From Gemmatimonadaceae bacterium (GTDB lineage: Bacteria > Gemmatimonadota > Gemmatimonadetes > Gemmatimonadales > Gemmatimonadaceae), in the NCBI GenBank assembly GCA_025356185.1, contig JANXUN010000158.1, forward strand, positions 1-8,539: a stretch of 8,539 nucleotides of DNA, given 5' to 3'. Positions 1 to 5,997 of the stretch are shown piece by piece (the first letter of the stretch is position 1; every line of letters starts with the position of its first letter). The translations under genes and the position numbers were made by a program. The notes beneath the pieces were generated by a model. The model was not told the DNA's origin and ran no database searches. It was given only the letters and a program-made list of their open reading frames with translations.

Positions 1-1
1 C

Positions 2-394
2 GAGCGTGCAGATGCGCCGTATCGCCGACTGCGCCGAGTGCTCCGACATCCGGTCGCGATCCGCGCTTTTGGGTGGCTACATCCCAATACGTCGTCGCGT
101 ATAGCGCTTGCCTCGTCGGACACCAGTCGACATCGGCGCGCCGGCGACGAAGGACGCGGACTGTTGGCGATTGGCACGACTTCTCTGACAACCACAGACG
201 GACCGTCTCTCGTGATTCACGGTCATTCGCACGTCCCAATGCTGCAGCAGGCGGGGCGCGGATGGTATGCGAACGCCGGCGCTTGGTATCTCGACCGACA
301 GTTCTTACGAATCGACGACGATACCATCGAGCTGCGCGTATGGACCGGAACGGGCGACGGGAACGTTGTTCTGGCCGGACGTCGGCCACGCTAG
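2..394 (+). CDS. Metallophosphoesterase C-terminal part, UDP-2,3-diacylglucosamine diphosphatase (LpxH) type; 5' end outside the window
   Basis: The frame is open from the left edge to a TAG at 392-394, giving 130 visible residues; the true start is upstream. Residues 73-77 (bases 218-232) read HGHSH, preceded by hydrophobic LVI. This is the late metal-binding motif of calcineurin-like phosphoesterases. Around it are a helix with RAFGWLHPN, a SSDTSR stretch and a closing NAGAWYLD strand, the arrangement known from LpxH-type enzymes, which remove UMP from UDP-2,3-diacylglucosamine in lipid A synthesis at the inner membrane. The N-terminal metal motifs (D-x-H, GDxxD, GNHE) would lie outside the window, so substrate specificity cannot be judged; another phosphoesterase of the same fold is possible. 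The gene converges on the minus-strand train with a 39-base spacer, so it is transcribed separately. Confidence 0.75.
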   Translation, partial: ERADAPYRRLRRVLRHPVAIRAFGWLHPNTSSRIALASSDTSRHRRAGDEGRGLLAIGTTSLTTTDGPSLVIHGHSHVPMLQQAGRGWYANAGAWYLDRQFLRIDDDTIELRVWTGTGDGNVVLAGRRPR

Positions 395-398
395 TGCC

Positions 399-418
399 TC
401 ACGCTCACGTCCGCGTGA
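399..418. terminator. Weak hairpin between convergent genes, possible bidirectional terminator
   Basis: TCACGC (399-404) pairs perfectly with GCGTGA (413-418) around an 8-base loop. It is the only hairpin in the 39-base space between the two convergent stop codons. There is no proper T-run on either side, so a strong intrinsic terminator is not supported; the position is the main argument. Confidence 0.25.
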
Positions 419-433
419 TTGCGAGTCGCTGAG

Positions 434-1063
434 TTAGAAGCGCACTGAGCCCAAGACCATTGCTCCATTTCGCGTCGGCACAGCAGACAGAACAACCGGG
501 ACGTCCCACAGCTGCGCAGCAACAAACGCGTCGGCGCCCGAGAACAAATGATTAAAAGCAATTGCAGCGAGCCAGTCTTCCAAGTGAAGCTGACGTGATT
601 TGATGAGATCGCCCGTGAACCCATTCGTGAACACACCGCTTTTCGTGATCGTCGTACCGCTCACGACGAAGTCACTCGGGAGCGTATCGATCTCATAGCG
701 ACGCGCCTCTTTCAGTTCGGCAGCGCTCCGACGAGCTAGCGTAACTGCCGCGAGTTCGATAGCGGCGAAGAGTGCGCCTGACGTTCCACGGTCGAGACGT
801 GATTGTCCGAGACCAGGAAACAGCGCAGAGTACAAGAATGCGCGAGCAGGCGAGAGTGGCGGTGTCAACCGCGATGCGGCGCGAACGCGCAGGGACGGCG
901 CGACGGTCGTATCGCCACGAAGGATGAGCGTCGGCGGATTCTTTGGCGCGACGCGAGCAGAGTCGCCTCGTTGTGCGCTCGCAGAAGACACCGCGACGCA
1001 TAGTAGCACGGCCAACGCGGCTGCGCGCGTCCGCCACTGCGACGTCGACGACCGAGTGCTCAT
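434..1063 (-). CDS. Small exported protein, DUF5683-like, function unknown
   Basis: This is a 209-residue protein. A basic N-terminus (R5, R11, R13) and a hydrophobic core at residues 14-29 end in SSASA before Q31, a clear signal-peptidase I type signal. There is no lipobox cysteine at the cleavage site. After a Pro/Arg-rich linker (31-68), residues 70-90 read as PLSPARAFLYSALFPGLGQ, the hallmark of DUF5683 proteins. Hydrophobic segments follow at about 97-110, 164-183 and 187-196. The chain ends in an aromatic residue (GSVRF). The start ATG overlaps the ridA stop by four bases (ATGA), which fixes the start and suggests coupled translation; no good Shine-Dalgarno is visible. It is the last gene of the train. 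The role is unknown; being exported and membrane- or envelope-associated is inferred from the signal and hydrophobic segments. Confidence 0.75.
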   Translation of the reverse strand: MSTRSSTSQWRTRAAALAVLLCVAVSSASAQRGDSARVAPKNPPTLILRGDTTVAPSLRVRAASRLTPPLSPARAFLYSALFPGLGQSRLDRGTSGALFAAIELAAVTLARRSAAELKEARRYEIDTLPSDFVVSGTTITKSGVFTNGFTGDLIKSRQLHLEDWLAAIAFNHLFSGADAFVAAQLWDVPVVLSAVPTRNGAMVLGSVRF

Positions 1064-1443
1064 GTCACCGTGGCGACTGCCTCGATCTCCACACGCACAT
1101 CGCGCGGAAGTCCCGCAACAGCGACCGTTGACCGCGCCGGTCGGGCGTCCCCCAGCACGCGGGCGTACACCGCATTGACCGCAGCAAAATCGGCCATGTC
1201 GCGAATGAACACCGTCGTTTTCACGACGCGAGACCAGTTGGTCCCTGCTTGCGCGAGCACAGCCGTCAGATTTGCCAGAACCTGTTCGGTCTGCGCGGCT
1301 ACATCACCGGGGACAATTTCCATGGTCTCGGGATGAAGCGGGATCTGCCCTGCGGTGAACACGAAGCCATTGGCGACAACCGCTTGTGCGTACGGCCCGA
1401 TGGCTTTTGGAGCCGCGTCCGTGTGAATGGTTTGAACAGACAT
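1060..1443 (-). CDS. ridA: RidA family enamine/imine deaminase
   Basis: At 127 residues it has the normal family length and covers the whole domain. RidA hydrolyses reactive 2-aminoacrylate and related enamine/imine intermediates produced by PLP enzymes, releasing 2-oxoacids and ammonia; it acts in the cytosol as a trimer. Visible family marks are GPYAQA at 16-21 (active-site Tyr18), TAGQIP at 30-35, the RPARSTV segment with Arg104, which matches the substrate-carboxylate-binding arginine of E. coli RidA (Arg105), and VEIEAVA at the C-terminus with Glu120. All catalytic positions are kept, so an active RidA-clade enzyme is likely rather than a divergent Rid2-Rid7 member. Its ATG is 5 bases after the tatD stop, with only a weak AAAG upstream. 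Its own TGA overlaps the ATG of the next gene. Confidence 0.93.
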   Translation of the reverse strand: MSVQTIHTDAAPKAIGPYAQAVVANGFVFTAGQIPLHPETMEIVPGDVAAQTEQVLANLTAVLAQAGTNWSRVVKTTVFIRDMADFAAVNAVYARVLGDARPARSTVAVAGLPRDVRVEIEAVATVT

Positions 1444-1448
1444 GTGCT

Positions 1449-2258
1449 TTAGAGAGAGTCGGCTGATGGATCGCTCGATTCGATCAGTGAACTGATCCCA
1501 AAGAATCGAGCAGTATTGACGAGCGTTTGGTACCCCAGAGTCTCCAGATCAGTGTCGCGAACTGCCGCGATACGGGCAAGTGTGCGAGCGACGAACGCTG
1601 GTTCATTCCGCGTGCCTCGGTGCGGTACCGGCGCTAGGTACGGCGCGTCTGACTCGACCAACAGGCGATCGCTGGGTACCAGGCGAATCGCGTCGTCGTC
1701 GCTCCACTTGCTGAATGTGACGATTCCGCTGAATGAGACGTACCAGCCGGCATCGAGCCCCGCGGCCAAGAGCGAATGGGAGCCCGTAAAGCAATGCAGG
1801 ACGCCGCGAACGTGGGCCGTGCGAGCAAGATGCAGGAACTCGAGTGTTTCAGTCTCAGCACCGCGCGTGTGCAATACGAGCGGCCGTTGTAACTCCGCCG
1901 CCAACTCGCACTGCGCCTCGAGGACATGGCGCTGTTGAACCATGGACGCGTGTTCGTACGTCGAATCGAGTCCGCATTCTCCGACGGCCACAGCGCCACG
2001 CGCGACGGCCTCACGGATGGCGTCAGCATCACGCGAGGCATCCCACGTCATGGCATCATAGGGATGCACGCCGCACGTGTGAAACATCTCGCCCACGTGA
2101 CGCGCAGCAAGTGCTTGCGCGCGCAGGGCGGCCGTGGGTGACTCGCCGATACAGATCAAGGCCCGCGCACCAGCTGCGCGGGCCCTGACAATTACGTCAT
2201 CGACATCATCTACGAACGCGCTGTCGGCCAGATGTGCATGGCTGTCAGCGAACACCAT
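1449..2258 (-). CDS. tatD: TatD family metal-dependent hydrolase (DNase)
   Basis: This is a TIM-barrel amidohydrolase-superfamily protein of 269 residues from ATG 2258. A GTG directly before (2261) and one directly after (2255) are possible alternative starts; none has a clear Shine-Dalgarno. Numbered from the ATG, the metal ligands are complete: DSHAHL (His7, His9), VGECGLD (Glu94), LVLHTRG (His130), LHCFTG (His155) and ESDAPYLAP (Asp204). GVHPYD near 64-69 is also typical. TatD enzymes are cytosolic 3'-5' exonucleases/DNases linked to DNA repair and DNA turnover; they are not part of the Tat translocase in spite of the name. The gene lies 9 bases after the secF stop and 5 bases before ridA, so it is inside the same transcription unit. 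Exact substrate cannot be read from sequence. Confidence 0.93.
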   Translation of the reverse strand: MVFADSHAHLADSAFVDDVDDVIVRARAAGARALICIGESPTAALRAQALAARHVGEMFHTCGVHPYDAMTWDASRDADAIREAVARGAVAVGECGLDSTYEHASMVQQRHVLEAQCELAAELQRPLVLHTRGAETETLEFLHLARTAHVRGVLHCFTGSHSLLAAGLDAGWYVSFSGIVTFSKWSDDDAIRLVPSDRLLVESDAPYLAPVPHRGTRNEPAFVARTLARIAAVRDTDLETLGYQTLVNTARFFGISSLIESSDPSADSL

Positions 2259-2267
2259 CACGGCTCG

Positions 2268-3296
2268 TTATGAGCGCGAAGGAAGGCGATCGTTGCCACG
2301 CGGGCGCGGCGCTGCTGGCGCCGCGGGCGTCGCCTCATTGCCGGTGGCGCGCATCGCACGCCCTGCTGCTTCGGTCACGCCTCGCGGGTATCGCGATTCG
2401 ATGTACATCAGCAGCGGACCAGCGACGTAGATCGACGAAAATGTGGCGACGAAAACACCGAAGGCCATGACGACTGCGAACGGTCGAATGATCTCGCCGG
2501 CGACGAGCAACAGCGCCAGCGTCGCCGCCAGCACCGTGGCGTGCGTCATGATGGAGCGTGGCAACGTCTCGTTGATTGAGCGATCGAGCAACTCGCTCAG
2601 CGACTCACTCTTGCGCGGCTTTCGCAGGTTTTCACGCACGCGATCGAAGATGATGATCGTGTCATTGGCGGAATAACCCAACAGCGTCAGAATTGCCGCC
2701 ACGACCGTGAGCGATACTTCGACGTGGAACAGTTTGATAAACGCGATCGTGACGAGGATGTCGTGCGCGGTTGAGAGCACGGCCGCCAAGCCAAAGCGCC
2801 AATCAAATCGAATGGCGAGATACATCAACGTAAACAGCGATGCGAGCAGCATGGCGCTGATCGCACCACTTCGCAGCTCACCACCCACGCGCGGTCCGAT
2901 GGCTTCGGTGCGACCGAACGTCACGGCGCCGGCTCCGAATTTTTGCGTGAGCGCCGACAAGATCGTGTTCGCGACGCTTTCGGCACCAGCCGCTTGCGCC
3001 TGCACTTGCTTCTCACTGCGCGCCTTAATCGTGTAATCGAATTCAGTACCGAACTGCTGAATCTCGGCGCCGGCAATTCCCGCTTTATCGAGCGTTTCGC
3101 GAATCACCGCGACGTCGGGTTTGGCGGTGAAGTGCGCCTGCATGAGCGTACCACCGGTAAATTCAATGCCGTAGTTCGGCCCGCCAGTAATCGCGTACGT
3201 CGAAAGTCCCAGCGCAATGAACGCTGCGGTAATTAACGCTGCCAACTTCCAATGTTTGAGGAAGTGGAACGTGGTGTGGTGAAAAATGCGAATCAT
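2268..3296 (-). CDS. secF: Protein translocase subunit SecF
   Basis: The protein has 342 residues and the six-helix RND-type layout of SecF: helix 1 at about 17-37, a periplasmic domain at about 40-140, then helices near 145-163, 168-190, 194-213, 252-270 and 275-298. Signatures are YGIEFTGG (42-49), IGPRVGGELR (133-142), GYSANDTIIIFDRVREN (207-223) with the conserved Asn/Asp pair in helix 4, and RSINETLPRSIMT (239-251). SecF works with SecD in the inner membrane, using the proton gradient to pull proteins released from SecYEG to the outer side. The ATG follows the secD stop by 7 bases, and that TGA is part of a TGAGG ribosome binding site, so coupling to secD is expected. The C-terminal tail after about residue 303 is Ala/Pro/Arg-rich and is not a conserved part of the family. 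Confidence 0.96.
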   Translation of the reverse strand: MIRIFHHTTFHFLKHWKLAALITAAFIALGLSTYAITGGPNYGIEFTGGTLMQAHFTAKPDVAVIRETLDKAGIAGAEIQQFGTEFDYTIKARSEKQVQAQAAGAESVANTILSALTQKFGAGAVTFGRTEAIGPRVGGELRSGAISAMLLASLFTLMYLAIRFDWRFGLAAVLSTAHDILVTIAFIKLFHVEVSLTVVAAILTLLGYSANDTIIIFDRVRENLRKPRKSESLSELLDRSINETLPRSIMTHATVLAATLALLLVAGEIIRPFAVVMAFGVFVATFSSIYVAGPLLMYIESRYPRGVTEAAGRAMRATGNEATPAAPAAPRPRGNDRLPSRS

Positions 3297-3303
3297 GTCG
3301 GCC

Positions 3304-4956
3304 TCAAATGCTCAGCGTCTGGACACCGCGCGAGCGGTTGAGCCAGAGCAGGAAGAATGTCTTGCTGACGAAGATGGCCGTGAACAGCGATGCGACGAGG
3401 CCAGCGACGAGCGTGACCGCAAATCCACGAACGGGTCCAGTGCCGTATTGATACAGCACCATACCGGACAGAATCGTTGTCGCCGATGTATCGATAATTG
3501 CGCTCAATGCGTGACGGAATCCTTCGTCGATCGCGAGGCGCACCGACTTTCCGTGATCGAGTTCTTCCCGAATACGTTCGAAGATCAGGACGTTGGCGTC
3601 GACGGCAATACCGATGGAAAGCACAAAGCCGGCAAGACCCGGGAGCGTCAGTACCGCGTGAAAGCCCGCGAGCATTGCGAGCGTGTAGATCAAATAGAGC
3701 ACGAGCGCGGCGCAGGCGAGCACGCCCGAGAAGCGATAATAGCCGACGAGGATCACGATGATCAGCGCCATCGCGATACCAAGCGCGAGCACGCCATTGT
3801 GAATCGAGTCGGCACCAAGACTGGCGCCAATCGTGCGTACATCGGCGACTTTCAGGGGCACAGGAAGCGCACCGGCGCGCAACACCAGCGCGAGATCTTG
3901 TGCTGCCTGCAGCGAGCCACCACCCAACGTGATCTGACCATTCCGACCGATCGCACTGTTGAGCACGGGAGCTGTAACGACGCGCTGATCGAGCACGATT
4001 GCCATGTTGTCTTTGACGTGCTTGCCGGTCTCAGACTTAAAGCGACGCGCGCCTTCATTGTTCAGCGTGAACTGTACGACGTTGCCTTCGACAGGATCAG
4101 TGTTGGGGCGCGCGTCGGTGAGCACTTCGCCGGTGATGATCGCGCGTGAATCGAGGACGTAGAGCGCGTAGAAATGCTGCGATCCGTTGATGAGCGGATC
4201 GACGCCCCAACGCATTACTTTCCCCGGCGGCATCGCCGCCTGAATCGCGGGTGATGCGAGCGCCCGTTCGATGGACGCAAAGGCGGCTTCGGGCACGATG
4301 TACTGCCCAGGCAACTGGCCTGCTTGCACGTTTGACGAAAACAGCCCCTTCGCTGCCAACTTCGCGCTATCGGCGATCGTTTTGCCGGTGCTGTCTTTCT
4401 TGGTCGAATCCGTCTTTTGCGTCAGCAGCGAGGAGACACCGACGGTCTTTGCCGTGTCGCCCCCGAGCTTCGCACCATTGACAAGGGCAAGGCCGTTGGC
4501 TCGCGCAATTTCGTCGAAGCGCGGCATGACCTTTTCCATCGCTTGCGTCTTGTCGGTGATCTGGAACTCTAGAAACGCCGACTTCTGCACGACTTCTTGC
4601 GCACGTTGTGCGTCGTCGATTCCCGGCAATTCGACGATGATGCGATCATCGCCGACTTTTTGCACGACGGGCTCGGCAACGCCGAATTCGTCGATGCGCT
4701 GACGCACAACCTTGAGCGCACGGTCAAGCTGCTCAGATTTGTTGGCGACGGCTTGCTTGGACTCGTCGACTTCGAGCGTCAGGTGCATACCACCCTGCAG
4801 ATCGAGACCGCGCTTCAGTGGAACGCGCGTGACGGTGTCATAGACAAACGTGCCGTTACGCTTGACGCGCTCGACGACTGTACGCGGATAGAGGGCCCAC
4901 GCGGATGCCGCGAGGAATCCCACGATAAGCAGGAGGCGGTACTTCAGGTTCGCCAT
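3304..4956 (-). CDS. secD: Protein translocase subunit SecD
   Basis: I use ATG 4956, giving 550 residues beginning MANLKYRLLLIVGF, because a short basic N-terminus running straight into helix 1 (about 6-23) is normal for SecD. The frame stays open to a TTG at 5019 (21 extra residues). Signatures are RGLDLQGGMHL (49-59), an outer-side P1 domain with a Ser/Thr/Lys/Asp-rich stretch at about 165-215, IITGEVLTDARP (273-284), NMAIVLDQRVVTAPVL (317-332), RTIGASLGADSI (374-385) and GIAVDANVLIFERIREE (449-465). Asp453 matches the intramembrane Asp519 of E. coli SecD required for function. Helices 2-6 follow at about 388-538. SecD and SecF drive late, proton-powered steps of Sec export. No yajC gene lies nearby. 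The start ATG lacks a Shine-Dalgarno and falls in a possible hairpin (4952-4969). Confidence 0.95.
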   Translation of the reverse strand: MANLKYRLLLIVGFLAASAWALYPRTVVERVKRNGTFVYDTVTRVPLKRGLDLQGGMHLTLEVDESKQAVANKSEQLDRALKVVRQRIDEFGVAEPVVQKVGDDRIIVELPGIDDAQRAQEVVQKSAFLEFQITDKTQAMEKVMPRFDEIARANGLALVNGAKLGGDTAKTVGVSSLLTQKTDSTKKDSTGKTIADSAKLAAKGLFSSNVQAGQLPGQYIVPEAAFASIERALASPAIQAAMPPGKVMRWGVDPLINGSQHFYALYVLDSRAIITGEVLTDARPNTDPVEGNVVQFTLNNEGARRFKSETGKHVKDNMAIVLDQRVVTAPVLNSAIGRNGQITLGGGSLQAAQDLALVLRAGALPVPLKVADVRTIGASLGADSIHNGVLALGIAMALIIVILVGYYRFSGVLACAALVLYLIYTLAMLAGFHAVLTLPGLAGFVLSIGIAVDANVLIFERIREELDHGKSVRLAIDEGFRHALSAIIDTSATTILSGMVLYQYGTGPVRGFAVTLVAGLVASLFTAIFVSKTFFLLWLNRSRGVQTLSI

Positions 4957-5024
4957 CGACGCCGGTGGCCAGGGGTGAACAGTGGGCACTGCCCGCTCGA
5001 GTTTTTGGACTCGACGCAAAGCAT
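4944..5024 (-). CDS. Candidate 26-residue leader peptide overlapping the secD start
   Basis: ATG 5024 is preceded by AAGAGG ending six bases upstream (GAGG at 5034-5031), one of the best ribosome binding sites in the window, placed directly after the ribF stop. The frame runs 26 codons to a TGA at 4946-4944, so it covers the whole ribF-secD spacer and ends inside secD in a different frame. The peptide starts MLCVES, has CPLFTPG in the middle and ends in a basic RRRWRT. It is not hydrophobic and I recognise no family or known arrest motif. Ribosomes finishing it would stop 10-13 bases past the first base of the secD ATG, close enough for reinitiation. Alternatives are a chance ORF, or a base-calling indel that hides a longer secD N-terminus. 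Confidence 0.35.
   Translation of the reverse strand: MLCVESKNSSGQCPLFTPGHRRRWRT
4952..4969 (-). promoter_or_regulatory. Possible hairpin enclosing the secD start codon
   Basis: On the minus strand GCCA (4969-4966) can pair with TGGC (4955-4952), followed inward by one C/A mismatch and a CG/CG pair (4964-4963 with 4958-4957) around a four-base loop. The secD ATG (4956-4954) lies in the 3' arm and next to the mismatch. Such short hairpins are common by chance in GC-rich DNA, so this rests mainly on position. Confidence 0.25.
4981..5014 (-). promoter_or_regulatory. Two adjoining inverted repeats in the ribF-secD spacer
   Basis: TCGAGT (4997-5002) and ACTCGA (5009-5014) form a perfect 6-bp stem with a 6-base loop. 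Next to it, AGTGGGC (4981-4987) and GCCCGCT (4991-4997) form a 7-bp stem with one G-T wobble and a 3-base loop. They share base 4997, so both cannot form fully at once. No T-run follows on the transcribed strand, so they are not intrinsic terminators. They may shape the mRNA around the candidate leader ORF; no known riboswitch is recognised. Confidence 0.3.
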
Positions 5025-5034
5025 GCCAAGCCTC

Positions 5035-5997
5035 TTAACTTAAGGGCCGGGAAGGTGTTCCGGTAGCTCGGGACAGAACCGCGCGAGCAAGTATTTCGTC
5101 ACGTCCAAGCTGCTCTGTGAGCGCCTCCATACCAGAAAAGGCGCGTGTCTCGCGCAGCCGTGAGACGAAATCGAGGCGAATGGACGCGCCATACCAATCG
5201 TGATCCGCGTCGAAGACATGCGTTTCGATGCGCCGCGCTGCGTCGCCAAACGTGGGGCGCGGGCCAAGGTTGAGCATGCCGTCAAATGCACCGATCGGCG
5301 TTTGCACTCGCACCGCATACACTCCGTCTGGAGGCAGCAGCTTTTGATGCGGAGGCGTCTCGAGGTTAAGAGTCGGATACCCCAACAGGCGCCCTCTGCG
5401 ATCGCCGACGACGACCTTCCCCATTACCGAGTACGGTCGACCGAGCGCGTCCGCCGCGCGGGCTAAATCGCCGCCCGCGACCGCGCGTCGTATTGCCGTG
5501 GAGGAGATAGCCTGTCCGGCCGCCGTGTGGACTGGTTCCAGCACATGTACCGCGAATCCGCGCTTGATGCCCAGCGTGCGCAACACGTCGATATCACCCA
5601 TGCGACCGCGGCCAAAACCGTGATCATGTCCGACAAACAACTCCGACATGGCGAATCGTTCACGCAGTACGTCATCGACGAACTCCTGCGCTCCCATGAA
5701 CGCGAGCGTCGGTGTGAACGGAACGACGGCCACGTATGTCACGCCCGACTGCGCGATGATTTCCAATTTCTCGTGGAACGTGGAGAGCAGTGGCGGCGCC
5801 GCTGCCGGATTTACGATTTCGAGTGGATGCGGATCAAACGTCACGACGATACTCGGCCGTCCCGTTTCGCTGGCGCGCGCGACGACACGCGAGAGAACGT
5901 CTTGATGACCGCGATGGACACCGTCAAATGTGCCAACAGTGATGACCGCGCCAGCGTCGCCAATCATGAGACCGGGCGTATCGAACACGCGTGTCAC
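5035..5997 (-). CDS. ribF: Bifunctional riboflavin kinase / FAD synthetase RibF
   Basis: The 320-residue length is normal for the two-domain enzyme, which makes FMN from riboflavin and ATP and then FAD from FMN and ATP in the cytosol. The N-terminal adenylyltransferase domain shows GTFDGVHRGH (22-31), VTFDPHPLE (52-60), VGHDHGFGRGRMGD (122-135) and SSTAIRR (165-171). The C-terminal kinase domain shows GKVVVGDRRGRLLGYPTLNL (193-212) with the PTLN metal/ATP-binding segment, DGVYAVR (224-230), NLGPRPTFG (243-251), ETHVFD (258-263) and WYG (268-270). Both domains look intact. I choose GTG 5997 because it overlaps the truB stop as GTGA, suggesting coupled translation; an ATG at 5967 is the alternative. 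It is the usual neighbour of truB. Ten bases after its stop opens the candidate leader ORF. Confidence 0.95.
   Translation of the reverse strand: MTRVFDTPGLMIGDAGAVITVGTFDGVHRGHQDVLSRVVARASETGRPSIVVTFDPHPLEIVNPAAAPPLLSTFHEKLEIIAQSGVTYVAVVPFTPTLAFMGAQEFVDDVLRERFAMSELFVGHDHGFGRGRMGDIDVLRTLGIKRGFAVHVLEPVHTAAGQAISSTAIRRAVAGGDLARAADALGRPYSVMGKVVVGDRRGRLLGYPTLNLETPPHQKLLPPDGVYAVRVQTPIGAFDGMLNLGPRPTFGDAARRIETHVFDADHDWYGASIRLDFVSRLRETRAFSGMEALTEQLGRDEILARAVLSRATGTPSRPLS

Noticed and set aside
1516..2188. Plus-strand open frames opposite tatD
   Set aside because: tatD on the minus strand has all metal-binding residues; the opposite frames are Arg/Ser/Thr/Ala-rich without recognisable motifs or ribosome binding sites.
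3286..4149. Long plus-strand open frame (287 codons) antisense to secD
   Set aside because: It lies wholly opposite secD, which has unmistakable family motifs. Its translation is rich in Arg, Asp, Glu and His with no domain-like pattern, as expected for a complementary-strand shadow in GC-rich DNA.
4957..5019. TTG 5019 as the secD start, adding 21 residues
   Set aside because: TTG starts are rare, the added Pro/Arg-rich residues do not look like a SecD N-terminus, and the ATG at 4956 gives a typical start. GAGG lies 11 bases before the TTG, so it is not fully excluded.
5016..5028. Sigma-54-like promoter (TGGCAT...TTGC) in the ribF-secD spacer
   Set aside because: The two blocks are separated by three bases instead of the required five, so the fixed -24/-12 spacing is broken.
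5985..5994. 10-base palindrome ACACGCGTGT at the start of ribF
   Set aside because: It lies inside coding sequence, is short, consists largely of the CG/CA steps that are frequent here, and has no second copy nearby.
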